Positions 46,491 to 57,963 of a DNA stretch of 64,000 nucleotides are shown here, piece by piece. The translations under genes were made by a program, and so were the position numbers. How positions within the stretch are numbered: position 1 is the stretch's first letter; each line of letters starts with the position of its first letter. The DNA comes from Glebionis coronaria (Eukaryota > Streptophyta > Magnoliopsida > Asterales > Asteraceae): positions 510,516,274-510,580,273 of the forward strand of contig CM046878.1 in the NCBI GenBank assembly GCA_025667525.1, given 5' to 3'. Under the pieces are notes generated by a model. The model ran no database searches. It worked only from the letters and a program-made list of their open reading frames with translations, and was not told where the DNA came from.

Positions 46491-47244
46491 GATTACGACA
46501 AACTATAAACTCATTTTCATAGAAACACAAAAATTACGAATTATTAACGAGTTTATCACTATCATTTCTCCCCCTTTGTCGAAGCAAAAAGGTTAGCACA
46601 AGTCTTTGAAGATCATCGAACTTTTGCTAGTAGCTCCCCCTTGGTGGTTGCTCCCCCTAGCTTGGGGCACCAAGTAAATGAGCTAAGGTGACATGCTACA
46701 CAAAGGTTAGTAGAAAAGGAAAGAAGCACCAATGTATATATGATCACTACCTACTAAATAATTTGAGAGGGAGAAAGAAAAGAAATCCCAAATTAGAAGC
46801 AAGTATTTTGCTAAGTTTGTCCAAAAAGGTAATTGACAAAATCAAACTTTAATCCAATAAAGTTGATAAGTTTGTCAATGGGTTAAAGTATAGAATTGAT
46901 GGAATCACCCATAAACAATTGTAAAGTTTAACCATGATCAACTCAAAATAGAGTAAAAAGATAGCACAAAAACAACAAAGGTTACATATAAAAGAAAAGA
47001 ACACAACAAAATAGATAGTCATACACACAATATGAATATCTAAAGCAAAAGGTATGGAAAAATAAACCACTAAGCATAAGCTATTCTAATAGTGATAATT
47101 TTCCAAGATTGCTTAAAATAAAAGACTCTAAAATCAACTAAAGTGGTAAAGACTCCAAGAGTGATTAGTCCTTTAGTTGGAAAAATAAGACGACGATGCA
47201 TCATTCGAAGTTTTGTCCACCGGAACGAAAACTTGAATAGGAGG
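46491..47244 (-). other. element B 3' untranslated region
   Basis: No ORF supported. The first bases still match element A (CTCCCCCTTTGTCGAAGC). Confidence 0.5.
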
Positions 47245-47841
47245 TCAAGTGAGGAGGAATTCAAGAAAATTTAACTTCTCATACACATGAGCAAGTTCAA
47301 TTTGTTGAAATCGACAACAAGCACACGAGGATCCATGATGCAACACAAAGTCGGTTGATGGGGGTATGGCATCAAACCGAGGGTTTGGTGGTGGTGGGGT
47401 AATGGGTTTGGGAAGGTTTTCACAATGCCTTGTGAGGTTTGGGAAGGTTGAGAGGTCATTGAGTTGAGGGGTATTGAAGGTTTGTGGAGGTGGAGGAACA
47501 TTTTCTTTAGCTCCGGTGATGGGGTTAATGGTATAAGTCTCATTCCAATACTTGATTGGAGAGAAGGTAGGGTTTTTGGGTGGTTTGGAAGAAGATGGTT
47601 CATTCTTCTTGATCCAAATGGGTCGAACCGAAATTTTCGGTTTCTTTGAAAGCTTGGATGAGGAAGCTTTGGGTGAGTGGGGTTGTGACAATGAAATGTC
47701 AAGGTTGTGAAAGGATGAGTTAGGCATTGTTAAGGTGTAAGAGTAAATCTCAAGGTTGGGAAGTTGTGAGAAAGAAATCTCAAGGTTGGGAAGATGTGAG
47801 AATGAAATCTCAAGGTTGGGGTATAAGTAGAATGTACTCAA
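47245..47841 (-). CDS. element B ORF c: proline-rich protein with HHG-C-CC motif
   Basis: An intact 198-codon frame. It begins with three 10-residue repeats (PNLEISFSxL, from a 30-bp DNA repeat at 47745-47834). A basic Ser/Lys/Pro-rich middle (PIWIKKNEPSSSKPPKNPTF) follows, then KYWNETYTINPITG, a Pro-rich segment, and the C-terminal signature VLHHGSSCACCRFQQ and LAHVYEKLNFLEF. The signature and the helix after it match the accessory ORF of element A. The Met at 47727 (MPNSSFHNLD) is an alternative start that skips the repeats. A palindrome module lies 131 bp upstream. No known domain; function unknown. Confidence 0.6.
   Translation of the reverse strand: MSTFYLYPNLEISFSHLPNLEISFSQLPNLEIYSYTLTMPNSSFHNLDISLSQPHSPKASSSKLSKKPKISVRPIWIKKNEPSSSKPPKNPTFSPIKYWNETYTINPITGAKENVPPPPQTFNTPQLNDLSTFPNLTRHCENLPKPITPPPPNPRFDAIPPSTDFVLHHGSSCACCRFQQIELAHVYEKLNFLEFLLT
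47745..47834. repeat. 30-bp tandem repeat, three copies
   Basis: AAATCTCAAGGTTGGGAAG... at 47745, 47775 and 47805, in frame with ORF c. Confidence 0.9.
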
Positions 47842-47971
47842 GGTAAGAATTTGAATACAAAATGTGTAGTGTGAAGGAATGTTTAGTCATTTTGGGTAAC
47901 CAGGGAATCTTCACAGGGTATAGGGTTTCAAAGGTTTGACCAAAAATGCGTCTAAAAGTGGATATCCGTCC

Positions 47972-48037
47972 GCGGTTCCTTAAAGGGACCGGCGGTTCCT
48001 TATCACATAAGGAACCGCAGGCTGCTATTGAGCCGCC
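47972..48037. promoter_or_regulatory. 66-bp palindrome module upstream of ORF c
   Basis: GCGGTTCCTTAAA, then GCGGTTCCTTATC-ACATAAGGAACCGC, then TGAGCCGCC. 131 bp upstream of the ORF c start. Confidence 0.8.
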
Positions 48038-48576
48038 AACAGGGGACTTGAAACCACGTTTTTCCTGGGTTTTGGGAAAAACTAAGACTTTTTCAAAAAA
48101 GTTGCAAATCTTGGAATTTTACCTCTATTAGCACAAATTATGCTAGGGTTGCAAAAAGCAACACATTCACAAAGAATGTCTTGACAAAGGGTGACAAAAT
48201 TTTAAATAAAATTTTGAACCAATTTTAGTCAAGTTATTAGAGGTTGTGATAGATTTAGGTTCAATTTTAATTTCAAATTAAAGTTGATTAATGTGCACAT
48301 AAGGTTGAAAACACATAAAACTAAATCCATAGATTCATCATCATGAAACATACATGAGAAAAGCAACTACAATGACAACTAGAAAAGAAAACTAACTATA
48401 ACAAAGCTAGCTTAACATAAGATCTAGACTAGTAGTCTTCTTTGGCTTAGTTTTGTTGAAAACCATTTATTTAGAAAGAACTCCATCATTCATCTCCTAG
48501 GAGGAGGCATGGAGAACAAGGCAAGCAAGAACTCTTGCAACCTCCTATGTAGTCCAAACTTTTCCATCCTAAGGTT
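48038..48576 (-). other. element B spacer between ORF b and module
   Basis: No coding signal seen. Confidence 0.5.
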
Positions 48577-49153
48577 TTAGATGATGTAGTGGTTGTAAAG
48601 ACAACATGGACAATTAGGACCATGTGTTTGTTGAAACCCATAGTATGGATCACCCAAAAGGAGGGAAAGTGGAACACCCAAAATTGGGATGTTTGAGTTG
48701 GGTGGTGGTGGAGGAGGCATGTTCTCCAAGGGTGAAGTGGGTGATTGTGTTTGCAAATTCACCAAAGTTGGTGAAATGGGTGAATTTGGTGGGGTAAATG
48801 GTGAAGTCACCAAGGTATCATCAAAATCATTCATGAAGGGAATGCTTTGGAGGGGTTGTGGTTGTGTAGTCACATCCAAGGGTGCACTTGGAGGTGAAGG
48901 GTGAGGTAAGCTCATTCATTCTAGAATGGAATGAAGAGGAGGTAGAACCAAGAGAATGATTAGTACCATGGGTGGATGAAGTCTTGCTTGGAGCAAGTGG
49001 TGGGGAAGGTGATGAATAAATGAGGATTGGAATCATCTCATTCTTGGGTGTGTGGTAAGGTGAGGAGTTAGGCTTGGCTACCTTAATCCTTAGTTTGAGT
49101 GTTTTCTTTGGGGTGGAGGTTTTGGAAGTGTTTGAGGTTTTGGTAGAAACCAT
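48577..49153 (-). pseudogene. element B ORF b: Ser/Thr/Pro-rich protein with HG-C-CC motif, one frameshift
   Basis: The start MVSTKTSNTSKTSTPKKTLK at 49153 gives a basic Ser/Thr-rich N-terminus. Near 48912 the frame shifts and the second half (SLPHPSPPSAPLDVTTQPQP) continues in the neighbouring frame to a Pro-rich region (ENMPPPPPPNSNIPIL) and the ending GFQQTHGPNCPCCLYNHYI. The HG-x-x-C-x-C-C signature matches ORF c and the accessory ORF of A, so b and c may be ancient duplicates. A module stands 237 bp upstream and a TATA-like ATTTAAACC (minus) near 49213. No known domain. Confidence 0.5.
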
Positions 49154-49751
49154 GGTTGTTTAGGGTAAAGGAGGGTGTGTTTGATGTGTGAAGAACATGG
49201 CAAACAAGGTAGGTTTAAATGGGTGAGGGGATGATCCAAACTAGTAATGGGTTAAAATCATTTTTGTGAATAATGAATTTTAGGTAAGCTAGTTTAGGAA
49301 ATGTGCTGTTTATCACAGAAAATCATGCAGGTTTTACACAGAATTAAGAAAACAGTGTAAAGCAAAGATGCTGTCGTGCACAGTGGCCGGCGGTTCCTTA
49401 TCTAGGACCGCGGTTCCTTATCGATAAGGAACCACTGGTCGATATAGAACCGCGACCAGAGGTTTTGAAAAACCCTTATCCCAGTTTCTGAAAACACCCA
49501 GATTTTTCCCAAAAGATTTACAAGCCAAAGTTAACTACAGATCATAATCTAGATAAGCTAACTATCACAAATAAGCACAAAGCTATGTAAATCACAAACA
49601 TTATGGCATAGTCAACATTAAGGATTAAGACAAATAATAATCCAAAGCATGCAACATAAGTTAATAAACATCCAAACCAAAATGTTAGTAACCAAAAGAT
49701 CAACCAAATGTTAAACCATAGAAACCAAACTTTGACATAACTTCAAAGTCT
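49154..49751 (-). other. element B spacer between ORF 1 and ORF b
   Basis: Noncoding. Holds the palindrome module 49390-49454 and a TATA-like box near 49213. Confidence 0.5.
49390..49454. promoter_or_regulatory. 65-bp palindrome module upstream of ORF b
   Basis: GCGGTTCCTTATC, then GCGGTTCCTTATC-GATAAGGAACCAC, then ATAGAACCGCG. Confidence 0.8.
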
Positions 49752-50972
49752 TCAACTCCTTTTCTTCCCTAAACCCTTGATCATTTTTCCCAAGAACTTG
49801 AAACCTTTCCTTGTCTCCACTCGGTGTTCATGAAGTTCTCCCCGGGTTCTAAGGTTCTCACGATAAAGATGCTCCATGTTGAGATCTTCCGGAACATTAC
49901 TAGAGGGAGGAGGAGGAGGAGCTATGTCTTCAAAATCATCCTCGAATTGATTTGAGGATGGATGGGAGTTACTCGAAGAGTCAAAGTGAGTACTAGGACC
50001 GGCGCCATCACCATCACTTGGTGGCATATCGGTCTCTTCATCATCCGACTCTTGATGATGAGATTTTCTCGAACCGCGGTCACTTCTTGGCTTTCGTTCA
50101 TACGCCTCTTGAATAGGCATCATAACCCGTTGAACCGGGTGAAAGCGCGAAAGATCGAGATGAGGAAAATCTATAGCAACCCTTTCAAAAAGGCGAGTGA
50201 GAAGCATAGCATAAGGAGGTTTGTTTTGGGTTTGGAAAGAGCATAGTTTATACGTCGAGCGATGTAATATGCAAGATTGTAATCGGTGGAATTAAAGATG
50301 CAAAACAACATATGTCCCATGCAAGCCGGGATATGATCTCTATTTCCACCGAGACAAAACACATTTTCCCTAAGGATGTTTTGCCCATGGGAGCATGAAT
50401 TCCTTAAGGTCGCTTGAGAGTACTTCATACTTATTCACTTTTCTCTTAGTGGTATGAAGACTTCTCACAACGTTTCCACTACGCTTTTTCGTGATGATTT
50501 CAAGGATGAAATTTAGATCAACTTCGGTGTCATCATTTGGAGGATTATCGATAGACTCTAAGAGAGCATCTAGTCTCCACTTATCCGTAAACCGACAAGT
50601 GCCTCTAAATGGTACACCAAGAATATCACCAAAGTCATCGAGGGAATATTGAATGTTTTCACCATTCAACATGAAACGAATAAAGATTTGGCCATTGTTT
50701 TCAATCATGGAGTAAGTGCTAAAGAACTCAAGAAGAAACAAGGGATAAATTAAGTTATCTATGAAGAGCAAAGAATCAAACCCAATGTGCCCAAACATAG
50801 AGTTGATATAAGTATCATTTGCTATTCTAGAATCTACGATCCTACCCTCATGAAAACAACGAGCGGAAAGGGATGTGTAAGAGTTTTGGAGTTGAGGTGA
50901 AACAAAGGTTTGGTTAATGTTGGGCATATAATCTCTAGTGAATTGATGATCTCTTTGATATTGGGAAGGCAT
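49752..50972 (-). pseudogene. element B ORF 1: ATHILA-ORF1 / plant transposon protein-like, two frameshifts
   Basis: The start MPSQYQRDHQFTRDYMP at 50972 is preferred to the Met at 51011. The N-terminal half contains ARCFHEGRIVDSRIAND, LEFFSTYSM, ILGVPFRGTCRFTDKW; the middle has ILRENVFCLGGNRDHIPACMGHMLFCI; the C-terminal part begins MLLTRLFERVAIDFPHLD and ends with a low-complexity Ser/Asp/Pro tail and a basic end (KKRS). This wording resembles the ATHILA ORF-1 / putative plant transposon protein family (PF20167-type), of unknown role. The frame shifts at an A-run near 50379-50382 and returns near 50221-50235, so the middle is read in the neighbouring frame. It is the first ORF after the leader, where gag would be expected. 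Confidence 0.6.
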
Positions 50973-51011
50973 GATTAAGTACCTAAAAACAAATAAAAGA
51001 AATACTTCCAA

Positions 51012-52837
51012 TCACTCATAAGAAAATCAAATCAAAAAATGAAAATGTGTTATATCAATTTCTTGACAAACATTGGATTGAATCCATATCATTTTCATGT
51101 TCACAATGTGTCTATTCCATCATTGACCAAGAACACATGATTTGTGTTAGATTAACAATGGATTAGAACATTGGTTTTTCAAAACAAGGTTTTTAGGTAA
51201 GCATTAACAATGTCATTACCTACTTGTTCATGGGTTCATCTCAAATCCATCCTTTAATCAAAATTAATTAATCAAAATTCGGATTTGTTCTACAAGTGGG
51301 TTTTAGTGAAATCTTAATGAATAACAACCTAGGAATCATAGTATAAAAACCATGTCAACCCACATTCCTATTAAGGTTTTAATTCAAATTCAATTTAAAA
51401 AATCCCCAATTATGAAAGGATGAACCCTAGAACAAATTAGATGAAATTGAAAGGAAATACTTACAATTAATTGATGTTAGATGATGGATGAGTGAAACCC
51501 ACGACTTGGAATCAATTAATTTGAGTGATTGAAGGTTTTTGAAGCTTCAACAATGGTGAAAATGGTGAAACCCGTCGGTGTGTTTTTTGGGGAGAGAGAG
51601 ATAGTGGTTTGAAAATCAATAAAATAATAAAACTGGCGCTCTGACTCTTTTTCCTGCCCGCGGTTCCTTATCGATAAGGAACCGTGCCTTGAGCCGCCTA
51701 GATAAAGAACCGCCTACAGAGGTCGGTTTTTATCTATGAAAGACGCCAAATTTTTAAAAACGAATTTTTCTAAAACACTTAAAAACATGTCATGGACCTT
51801 TTAAAATATCATTGGATCATCATAACACTAAGCAATATGCCTTAACGAAGGATTACGAGTTAAATCGAGATCGAAAAGAACCGAAACGGACAAACGACTA
51901 CTCGTAGCAAAACGACTAAGTGGAGAGAAGACAAGGGAAGTGAATCAAGACTAGGGGAAATGCTCAAAGGTATAATGACAATCTTCAAATGATGGAAACG
52001 AAGAGCTTGTGTCATCTATAGTGGTTTAAGACGTGCCTTTCCGACGAAGTGTTAAACGGCTTTGGTAATGAACAAACACAAAGCAAATATTGAAGCATAG
52101 ACAAGAACACTTTCAATAATAGTCTTAGTCTAAGTCAATATGTGAGCAAGGGATTGATTCACTTTCTCTCCCACGAAGGGCCTACTAACCGTATGGGTGC
52201 AAACCATGATATCATACTTGAGACTTTAAGCTACTACTAACTCACTCTACATCACCATAGTGAGTCAAGTATCCAAGCAATGAAGGTTTGAGAGGATAAA
52301 AGGGAAAGGATCACAAACCACAAATAAATTTCAAGGCAAGGATGCCAAGAGCAAGCACGTAGTCAAGTAATGATCAAAAGGATGATCAAAGGGCGTGTGG
52401 AAGAACGAAAACGTACCTTGGCCACAAGAGCATTCCAAGCAATCAATGCAAGCCCCAAGAGTGACTAACATGAATACTAAGTCTTCAAAGACTAGTATCA
52501 TTCCCACTCATCATTCAAAGATATAGAAGATCAATGATGATAAGTCTTCTACAAGTGCAAGTAGCTCAATCCGCAACCATTACAAAGGTTGATCTTCATG
52601 AGTACCTACACAAGACAAGATGCAATCTAGTAGATACATTTCAAGAATAAATCTAAAATGTATAAGGCTACTAATCTAAGTGGGATGCAATATTATCAAT
52701 TAGAAGACCTATTTTAAGGAAAAAATAATTTTGACCAAAGAGAAACTTTAGTACAACTAGTCCTTCTAATTTGAGGAGATAATGGATCGATCCAAGTTTC
52801 AAAGTACAATATACTTCAAAGATCTTGAGTGACCATC
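51012..52837 (-). other. element B 5' leader
   Basis: 1.8 kb without a supported ORF. Carries a palindrome module at 51660-51714. Sequence before the primer site resembles that of element A (AAAATACAATATACTTCAAAG type). Confidence 0.55.
51660..51714. promoter_or_regulatory. 55-bp palindrome module upstream of ORF 1 (outer half-site missing)
   Basis: GCGGTTCCTTATC-GATAAGGAACCGT, then an extra AGCCGCC, then AAGAACCGCC. The outer direct half-site on the low-coordinate side is absent. Confidence 0.75.
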
Positions 52838-52849
52838 GCTCTGATACCA
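52838..52849 (-). other. primer binding site of element B
   Basis: The minus strand reads TGGTATCAGAGC, two bases after the LTR end. Confidence 0.9.
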
Positions 52850-52851
52850 AT

Positions 52852-54357
52852 TGTAGAAACTAGAAGGGGGGGGGGGTTGAATAGTTTCTCTTCGATTGGT
52901 GACCAAATTAAAATTCCTTTCAATTTGGGTTGTATCAAAATTATCTTTTGCTAAAGACTATGTTGCATAATGATTAGGTTCAATTCAAGTTCACTAGCAA
53001 ACATAATAAGTAAGTGTAATGATAATAAAGTAAATAAAGAGTAAGGAAAGAAACAACCTAGTGGGAGGACACCAAGATTTATAGTGGTTCGACAACGAGG
53101 CTCTATCCTCGTTTCTACTCCACTCCTCGAGTACACCTACTCGAGATTTCCACTATATCCACAAGCTCCCTTCTCGGCGGAGAAAACCTTACATCGTTGC
53201 TTACATTATTTTCCGACACTAAGCTAAATGTCGAGACCTAATCTTTAGCTAGGACCAATCTACACAACGTTGCCAACTTCACAATTTAACGATACAAGGC
53301 TAGATGTCGAGTTCTAATGTAAAGCTAGAACCAATCTTCACGACTCTTCACTTTGAAGCTAAGTGAGAACTTCACACAACACAACTAATCAATTTTAAGC
53401 TAAGTGAGAACTTCACAAGACACAACTACATCACTTTATAGTTTAGTGAGAACTTACACAACAATAGTTACAACTCAACTAGACATATCCAAGTACACAC
53501 ATGTAGCTTGGATCTACACAACAAATCCAAGCAAACACATATGCAATGGATGTACACAACAAATCCAAGTATTCACAAATAACTTGGATGAACACAACTA
53601 GTCCAAGTATTCACAAATACTATGGATTGACCTAAAACAAAAAGGCTATTATGATGAATATGACTAGTTCATAGATTCATCTTTATCACAACACTAGTGA
53701 GTGAGTGATCTTCTCTTTAGACAAGGTAAAGGAGGGGATCAAGAGGATAATCAAGTGTAAACATCCTTAACAAATTAAGTGATCATTTACTAATGATTAA
53801 ACTAAAGAAAAGAGAAAAGGGGCTGAGGAAAACGTCCAGAGAGGCTTGATAGAGAATGAAATTTGATCCATTATTTAAAGGAGACAAGGAGCAACGGCTA
53901 CCTGAGTGCGGTTCCTTATGTAGCCCGCGGTTCCTTATCGCTAAGGAACCGCCTAGCTACTTAAGGTACCGCCTAGTAGACTACGCTCCTTTTTTTGTCT
54001 TTTAGTGGGTGGGAATATCTGACGTTTTCAAACGTTCAAAAGGATATTCTAACAGCATTTGGAATATGCTATTTTAAAATTTCATTTTCCATTTTAATAA
54101 AACATTTTCTAAAATAGAAAGTTTATTAAAAATCTTTTGTCATGTTTAACAAAAGTGAGTTTTAAGAATAATCACTTTGATGATCACTAATTATGATTAA
54201 GAAAGATTAGTGAAATGATTATTACCTTGATGATAGTGTTAGTTGAATAATTCGTGTTTATGTTTTATATTAAATGTGTTGTATAGTTTGTTGTGATCAA
54301 AACTAAGAAAGATTAGTTAACACTAGTAATGTTTTTAGGCATTACTTTGCATTAACA
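52852..54357 (-). repeat. element B 5' LTR (1506 bp)
   Basis: Nearly identical to 44970-46476. TATA-like (minus TTTAAATA) at 53872-53879. Confidence 0.95.
53908..53973. promoter_or_regulatory. 66-bp palindrome module, element B 5' LTR
   Basis: Same bases as the 3' LTR copy; 29 bp upstream of the TATA-like box. Confidence 0.8.
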
Positions 54358-54362
54358 AGTTA

Positions 54363-56766
54363 TAAACATCAAAGTTGCTTATTTTTGAGAGACGAATCTA
54401 TTGGTTATGATCAATTAACATGTAATCAACTCAATCAAGAAAGCCCAATTCATGTTCATACTTGGAAAATCAACTCAGCAGAATTATGCCACGTGGAGAC
54501 CTGGGATTGGTCCCAACACGTCACCAACCCCAACAAACCTCCTTCTCAAGTCAATAAATAGCCTGCTAGGTTCTCATTTGTAACAGTTAGTTGTAAGTGT
54601 GAAAAACACACACATTTACCTTTCCTCTCATCAATTTCCCTTTTTAGCTAAACTACTCAAGAGTTTGACACACTCTTGAGTTAGTTAGATAGTTAGTTAC
54701 CTTTTCAACAACTTTGTAACAAATTTCCATCAATAAAATTCAAGTTCTTCTTTTCCCGCCAAATATTCTCATCATACTTACTGTTCATTCCTTGCATCTT
54801 GGATACTTTCTATTGCTGAATCGAGTTTGTTATGATCATTCATTGATCATAACTGACTTTGAAGGAAAATAGTAGCTGTTTGAGTGATTTCAGTTCAAGT
54901 CCATAGCATTTGTGATGAGTTCATGCCATTGAGATGATTCTAGTTGATTTGTAGCTAATTTGTTGATTGTAGATCACTGAATCTAGTGCTAAGGTGGTGG
55001 TTAGCACTAGAATAGAGAGTACATCACTCCTCTACTGCTCAAAGGTTCCTTCACAAGGTGCAAACGCCACTTGTTTTTGGTTCCACTCAAATTGTCAAAC
55101 TGCATGCTAAATTCTAGATTAACCTTGTTGTGATTGTATGATAAAACTTGTTAGCTTGGTTGTGGATTGATTCTAGTTAGCTGGTAGCTTAAGTGTTGCT
55201 CATTTGTTTGCTGATTAGATAAGAATCTTAGTTTATAGCTTAATTCAGTCATATTTAGCCTTGCTACCTTATTTGAGTTCTAGTTGCTTAAAGTACTTGC
55301 AAATAGCTTTCATACATCTCATTTTGGTTACTAAGTTTGGTTTGCTAAAGGTTTTTACTCAGCTTAGATTGAAACTTAAAAAGTCTTCACAAATTTTCCA
55401 ACAAGTTCAGTTAATGAGTGTTTGGCAATAGGATTTAGACCAGTTCTTGGCATAACCTGTGATCAAATAGGTGTTAATAGTTTGGTAATTAGCTTGATCT
55501 AGTACTCTTAGGTCAATTATAGTTCAAATTAGCCATAATCTTTCAGTGTATTAGTCTTTAGTGCAAAACTTGTGCATTAGTCTCTTGTGCTTCAGTTTGT
55601 GAAAACATCATTTCAGGAACTTCTCAAATTCAAATCATTGTAGCTACTTCATTCCTAAATCATTTTTGTTGAAATTTGTTTTCAAATCTCAAGCAATATA
55701 TGAAGTTTCATTGATAAGAAGGAATATCTACAGTATTTCAAAATAAGCTAGTTAATAGCTTTTTGGTTCAGCTTGAGCAAACATCATTTTCTGTGAACTT
55801 TTAGCTACTGTTTTCTTAGAACTCATAATCCACTTCACAAACTTGGCAATTTTATTTCACAAAATCAATTAGTTAGTGTTGGTGGTGGATTTTTGAGATT
55901 TTCAGCTTTTTGAAAAAACCTGGTCAAACTTGGTCAACATAAGCTAAATTCAGCTTAATTCGATTTTCAAGCTTATTACTGGATTATTTTTGATGAGATT
56001 TAATTTCCCATTCATGTTTTGAGCTTATTAACCAGTTTCAGTACAAAAATCATGTTGTGATTATCTTGATTTCTTGGTAGCTTAAAGATAGCTTATTAAG
56101 AATAGCTTATAAGAGGTCTAGTGATTTTCAGCTAAAATCCTTTTTCTAGCCTAGCTAACTTTCGATTTTAAGTATTTTGCAAGTTGTTAGAACGAATTTG
56201 GTTGAGAAATAAGCTCAAACGAGCTTATTCTTTGTTTAGCCCGTTTTTGGATTTTTAAGTTTAGAAAATTGCACCTTAGTCCCTAGCTTTTTAATCTGTT
56301 ACAGTTTTAGCTTAACTTTCCTAATCTTTTGGGAAATTAGTTAATCAGTCCCTAATATTTTCAGTTTGTTAAAATTTGGTTAGGGTAGTTTGCAAAAGTT
56401 GTTAGGGTTTGTTAAGTTTGTTAAATTTTCATTTTCAGTCCCTATTGTTAACAGTTTTACATAGTTGGTCCTTTAATCTTTTTGGTTTAACATTTTTAGC
56501 ATTTAACTTCTATTGAATTTACATTTTCAGTCCCTTTAGTTTGTAGAAATTACTTTTGGAATTTTTAATTGAATAAATACGTGGTAATTGCACTTTGTTT
56601 TACGTATAAGAAGAATTAATTTTTCGTTTTGATTAGACATTGTTTGAATTAGCAATAGAGTATCCAAAAAAACATTACCAACCAAAAACAGTTAAAAACA
56701 CGATATTGTTAGGCCTTTCAATTGGTTAAGAAACGAGAAAACGAACTTCACTATACACAAATATTA
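54363..56766 (+). repeat. Athila-2 3' LTR, right part
   Basis: Continues from 44969 after element B and its AGTTA duplication; ends CACAAATATTA at 56766, followed by TTTGT. Confidence 0.95.
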
Positions 56767-57909
56767 TTTGTGTAAACTATCATATTTGCCTTCAAATTCA
56801 ATATCATCTAAGGTGGAGCTATCATTACTATAATATTCGGTTTCGGAATGTACCTCTTTAGAAGTGTGAGCCATAAGACATTTCTCCTCCTTGGGGTTGT
56901 CATCATTTTCTTCACCGCTATCGCTCCAAGCACCACTAACGAATGCCGTGTGGTTCTTATCACGAGCGGGCCTTGGACAATCACCAATGAAGTGATTTGG
57001 ATCACCGCATCTAAAGCAACTCCTATCACCTTTTTCGTTCTTGGCAAACCGATTCTTTGAGAATGGTTTCTTGTTTTGCCTAACGTGTTGACCTCGTCTC
57101 TTGAAGAACTTCTTGAAATCTCTCACCGCCAATGCATACTCATCGTCATCACTTTCCGAGGAACTATCATGGTCACTTTGTGCCTTCTTGGCTTTAAGTG
57201 CAAGAGATTTCCTTTCACTCTTAGTTTTCACTAATTCTGAGTCCTTCAAGATTATCAACTCATGAACCTTCAAGTTGCCTATGAGTTCATCGAGTGATAA
57301 AGTTGAGAGATCTTTCGACTCTTCAATCGCCGTGACTTTTGCCCTCCACTTTGGATGTAAAGCCCTTAGAAACTTCCTAACATTGTTCTTGCTAGAAAAA
57401 CCTTCATCAAGTGCTTTTAGACTAGTAATAATAGTGTTAAACCTAGCAAATGCACTATCAATAGTTTCATCTTCTAAGATGAAAAATTGTTCATATTGTT
57501 GGACAAGAAGATCGATTTTGCTTTCTTTGACTTGGCTATTACCTTGGTGGGTTACTAAAAGAGTGTTCCAAATATCTTTAGCGGTTTCGCACATAAAAAT
57601 CCTTTCATACTCTTTCTTAGGCAAAGCATTATAAATCACCATTTTAGCCTCATTATTTTTTGAAAGTTTCCTTTTTGTATCATCATTAGCTTTGTCAAAA
57701 GTGACCAATTCTTTTGTTTTAGAAACTTCATTAAATTGATAAGGTAAAAAATCACCATTTGTAATAACAAGCCAAAGAACTAAATCTTTTGATTTCACAT
57801 AAGTTTCAAATCTATTTTTCCAATAAATAAAACTATCGGTTTCAAAAAGTGGTGGTCTTTGCATAGATTGCCCTTCTAGGTACTTGTTGGAATCCATAGA
57901 TCGATTCAA
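56767..57909 (-). pseudogene. copia gag, N-terminal part (element A), split by Athila-2
   Basis: The start [20 protein letters not shown] at 57909 is preceded by the leader and primer site. The capsid region (UBN2/gag-polypeptide type) shows [46 protein letters not shown] and [16 protein letters not shown]. An acidic/Ser stretch ([12 protein letters not shown]) follows, then a basic segment and the zinc knuckle [14 protein letters not shown]. The last coding triplets before 56767 are interrupted by Athila-2; the protein continues in register at 34928. A chance stop a few bases into the Athila LTR ends the frame. It encodes the particle protein and RNA-binding knuckle. Confidence 0.9.
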
Positions 57910-57951
57910 GTTTTAAAATACAATATACTTTAAAAATTCTTGAGCAACCAC

Positions 57952-57963
57952 GCTCTGATACCA
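57952..57963 (-). other. primer binding site of element A
   Basis: The minus strand reads TGGTATCAGAGC, two bases after the LTR end. Confidence 0.9.

Larger units (their letters stand above)
44970..54357 (-). mobile_element. element B: copia-like LTR element with no polymerase (9388 bp)
   Basis: LTRs 44970-46476 and 52852-54357, target duplication AGTTA (44965-44969, 54358-54362), Met-tRNA primer site and copia polypurine tract in the minus orientation. The LTRs are recognisably related to those of element A (same TGTAGAAACTAGAAGG start, same GTGGTTCG and CTCCTCGAGTAC blocks, same GCATTAACA end). In 6.4 kb of interior there is no gag, integrase, RT or RNase H. Instead there is an ATHILA-ORF1-like ORF and two proline-rich ORFs. 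By eye about 20 differences separate the two LTRs. It probably moves with enzymes from A-type elements. Confidence 0.9.
34934..56766 (+). mobile_element. Athila-like LTR element without RT or integrase (Athila-2), carrying element B
   Basis: Both LTRs measure exactly 3087 bp when element B and its duplication are taken out of the 3' LTR. Target duplication TTTGT on both sides. Internal region: Asp-tRNA primer site, leader with TATA-like box, gag, aspartic protease, acidic and tail ORFs, 2.2 kb noncoding, polypurine tract. No reverse transcriptase or integrase is present, so it is non-autonomous, as is Athila-1. The coding region has one nonsense codon and at least three frameshifts, two of them in homopolymer runs. 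The LTR ends are TG...TA, not TG...CA. Confidence 0.9.
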
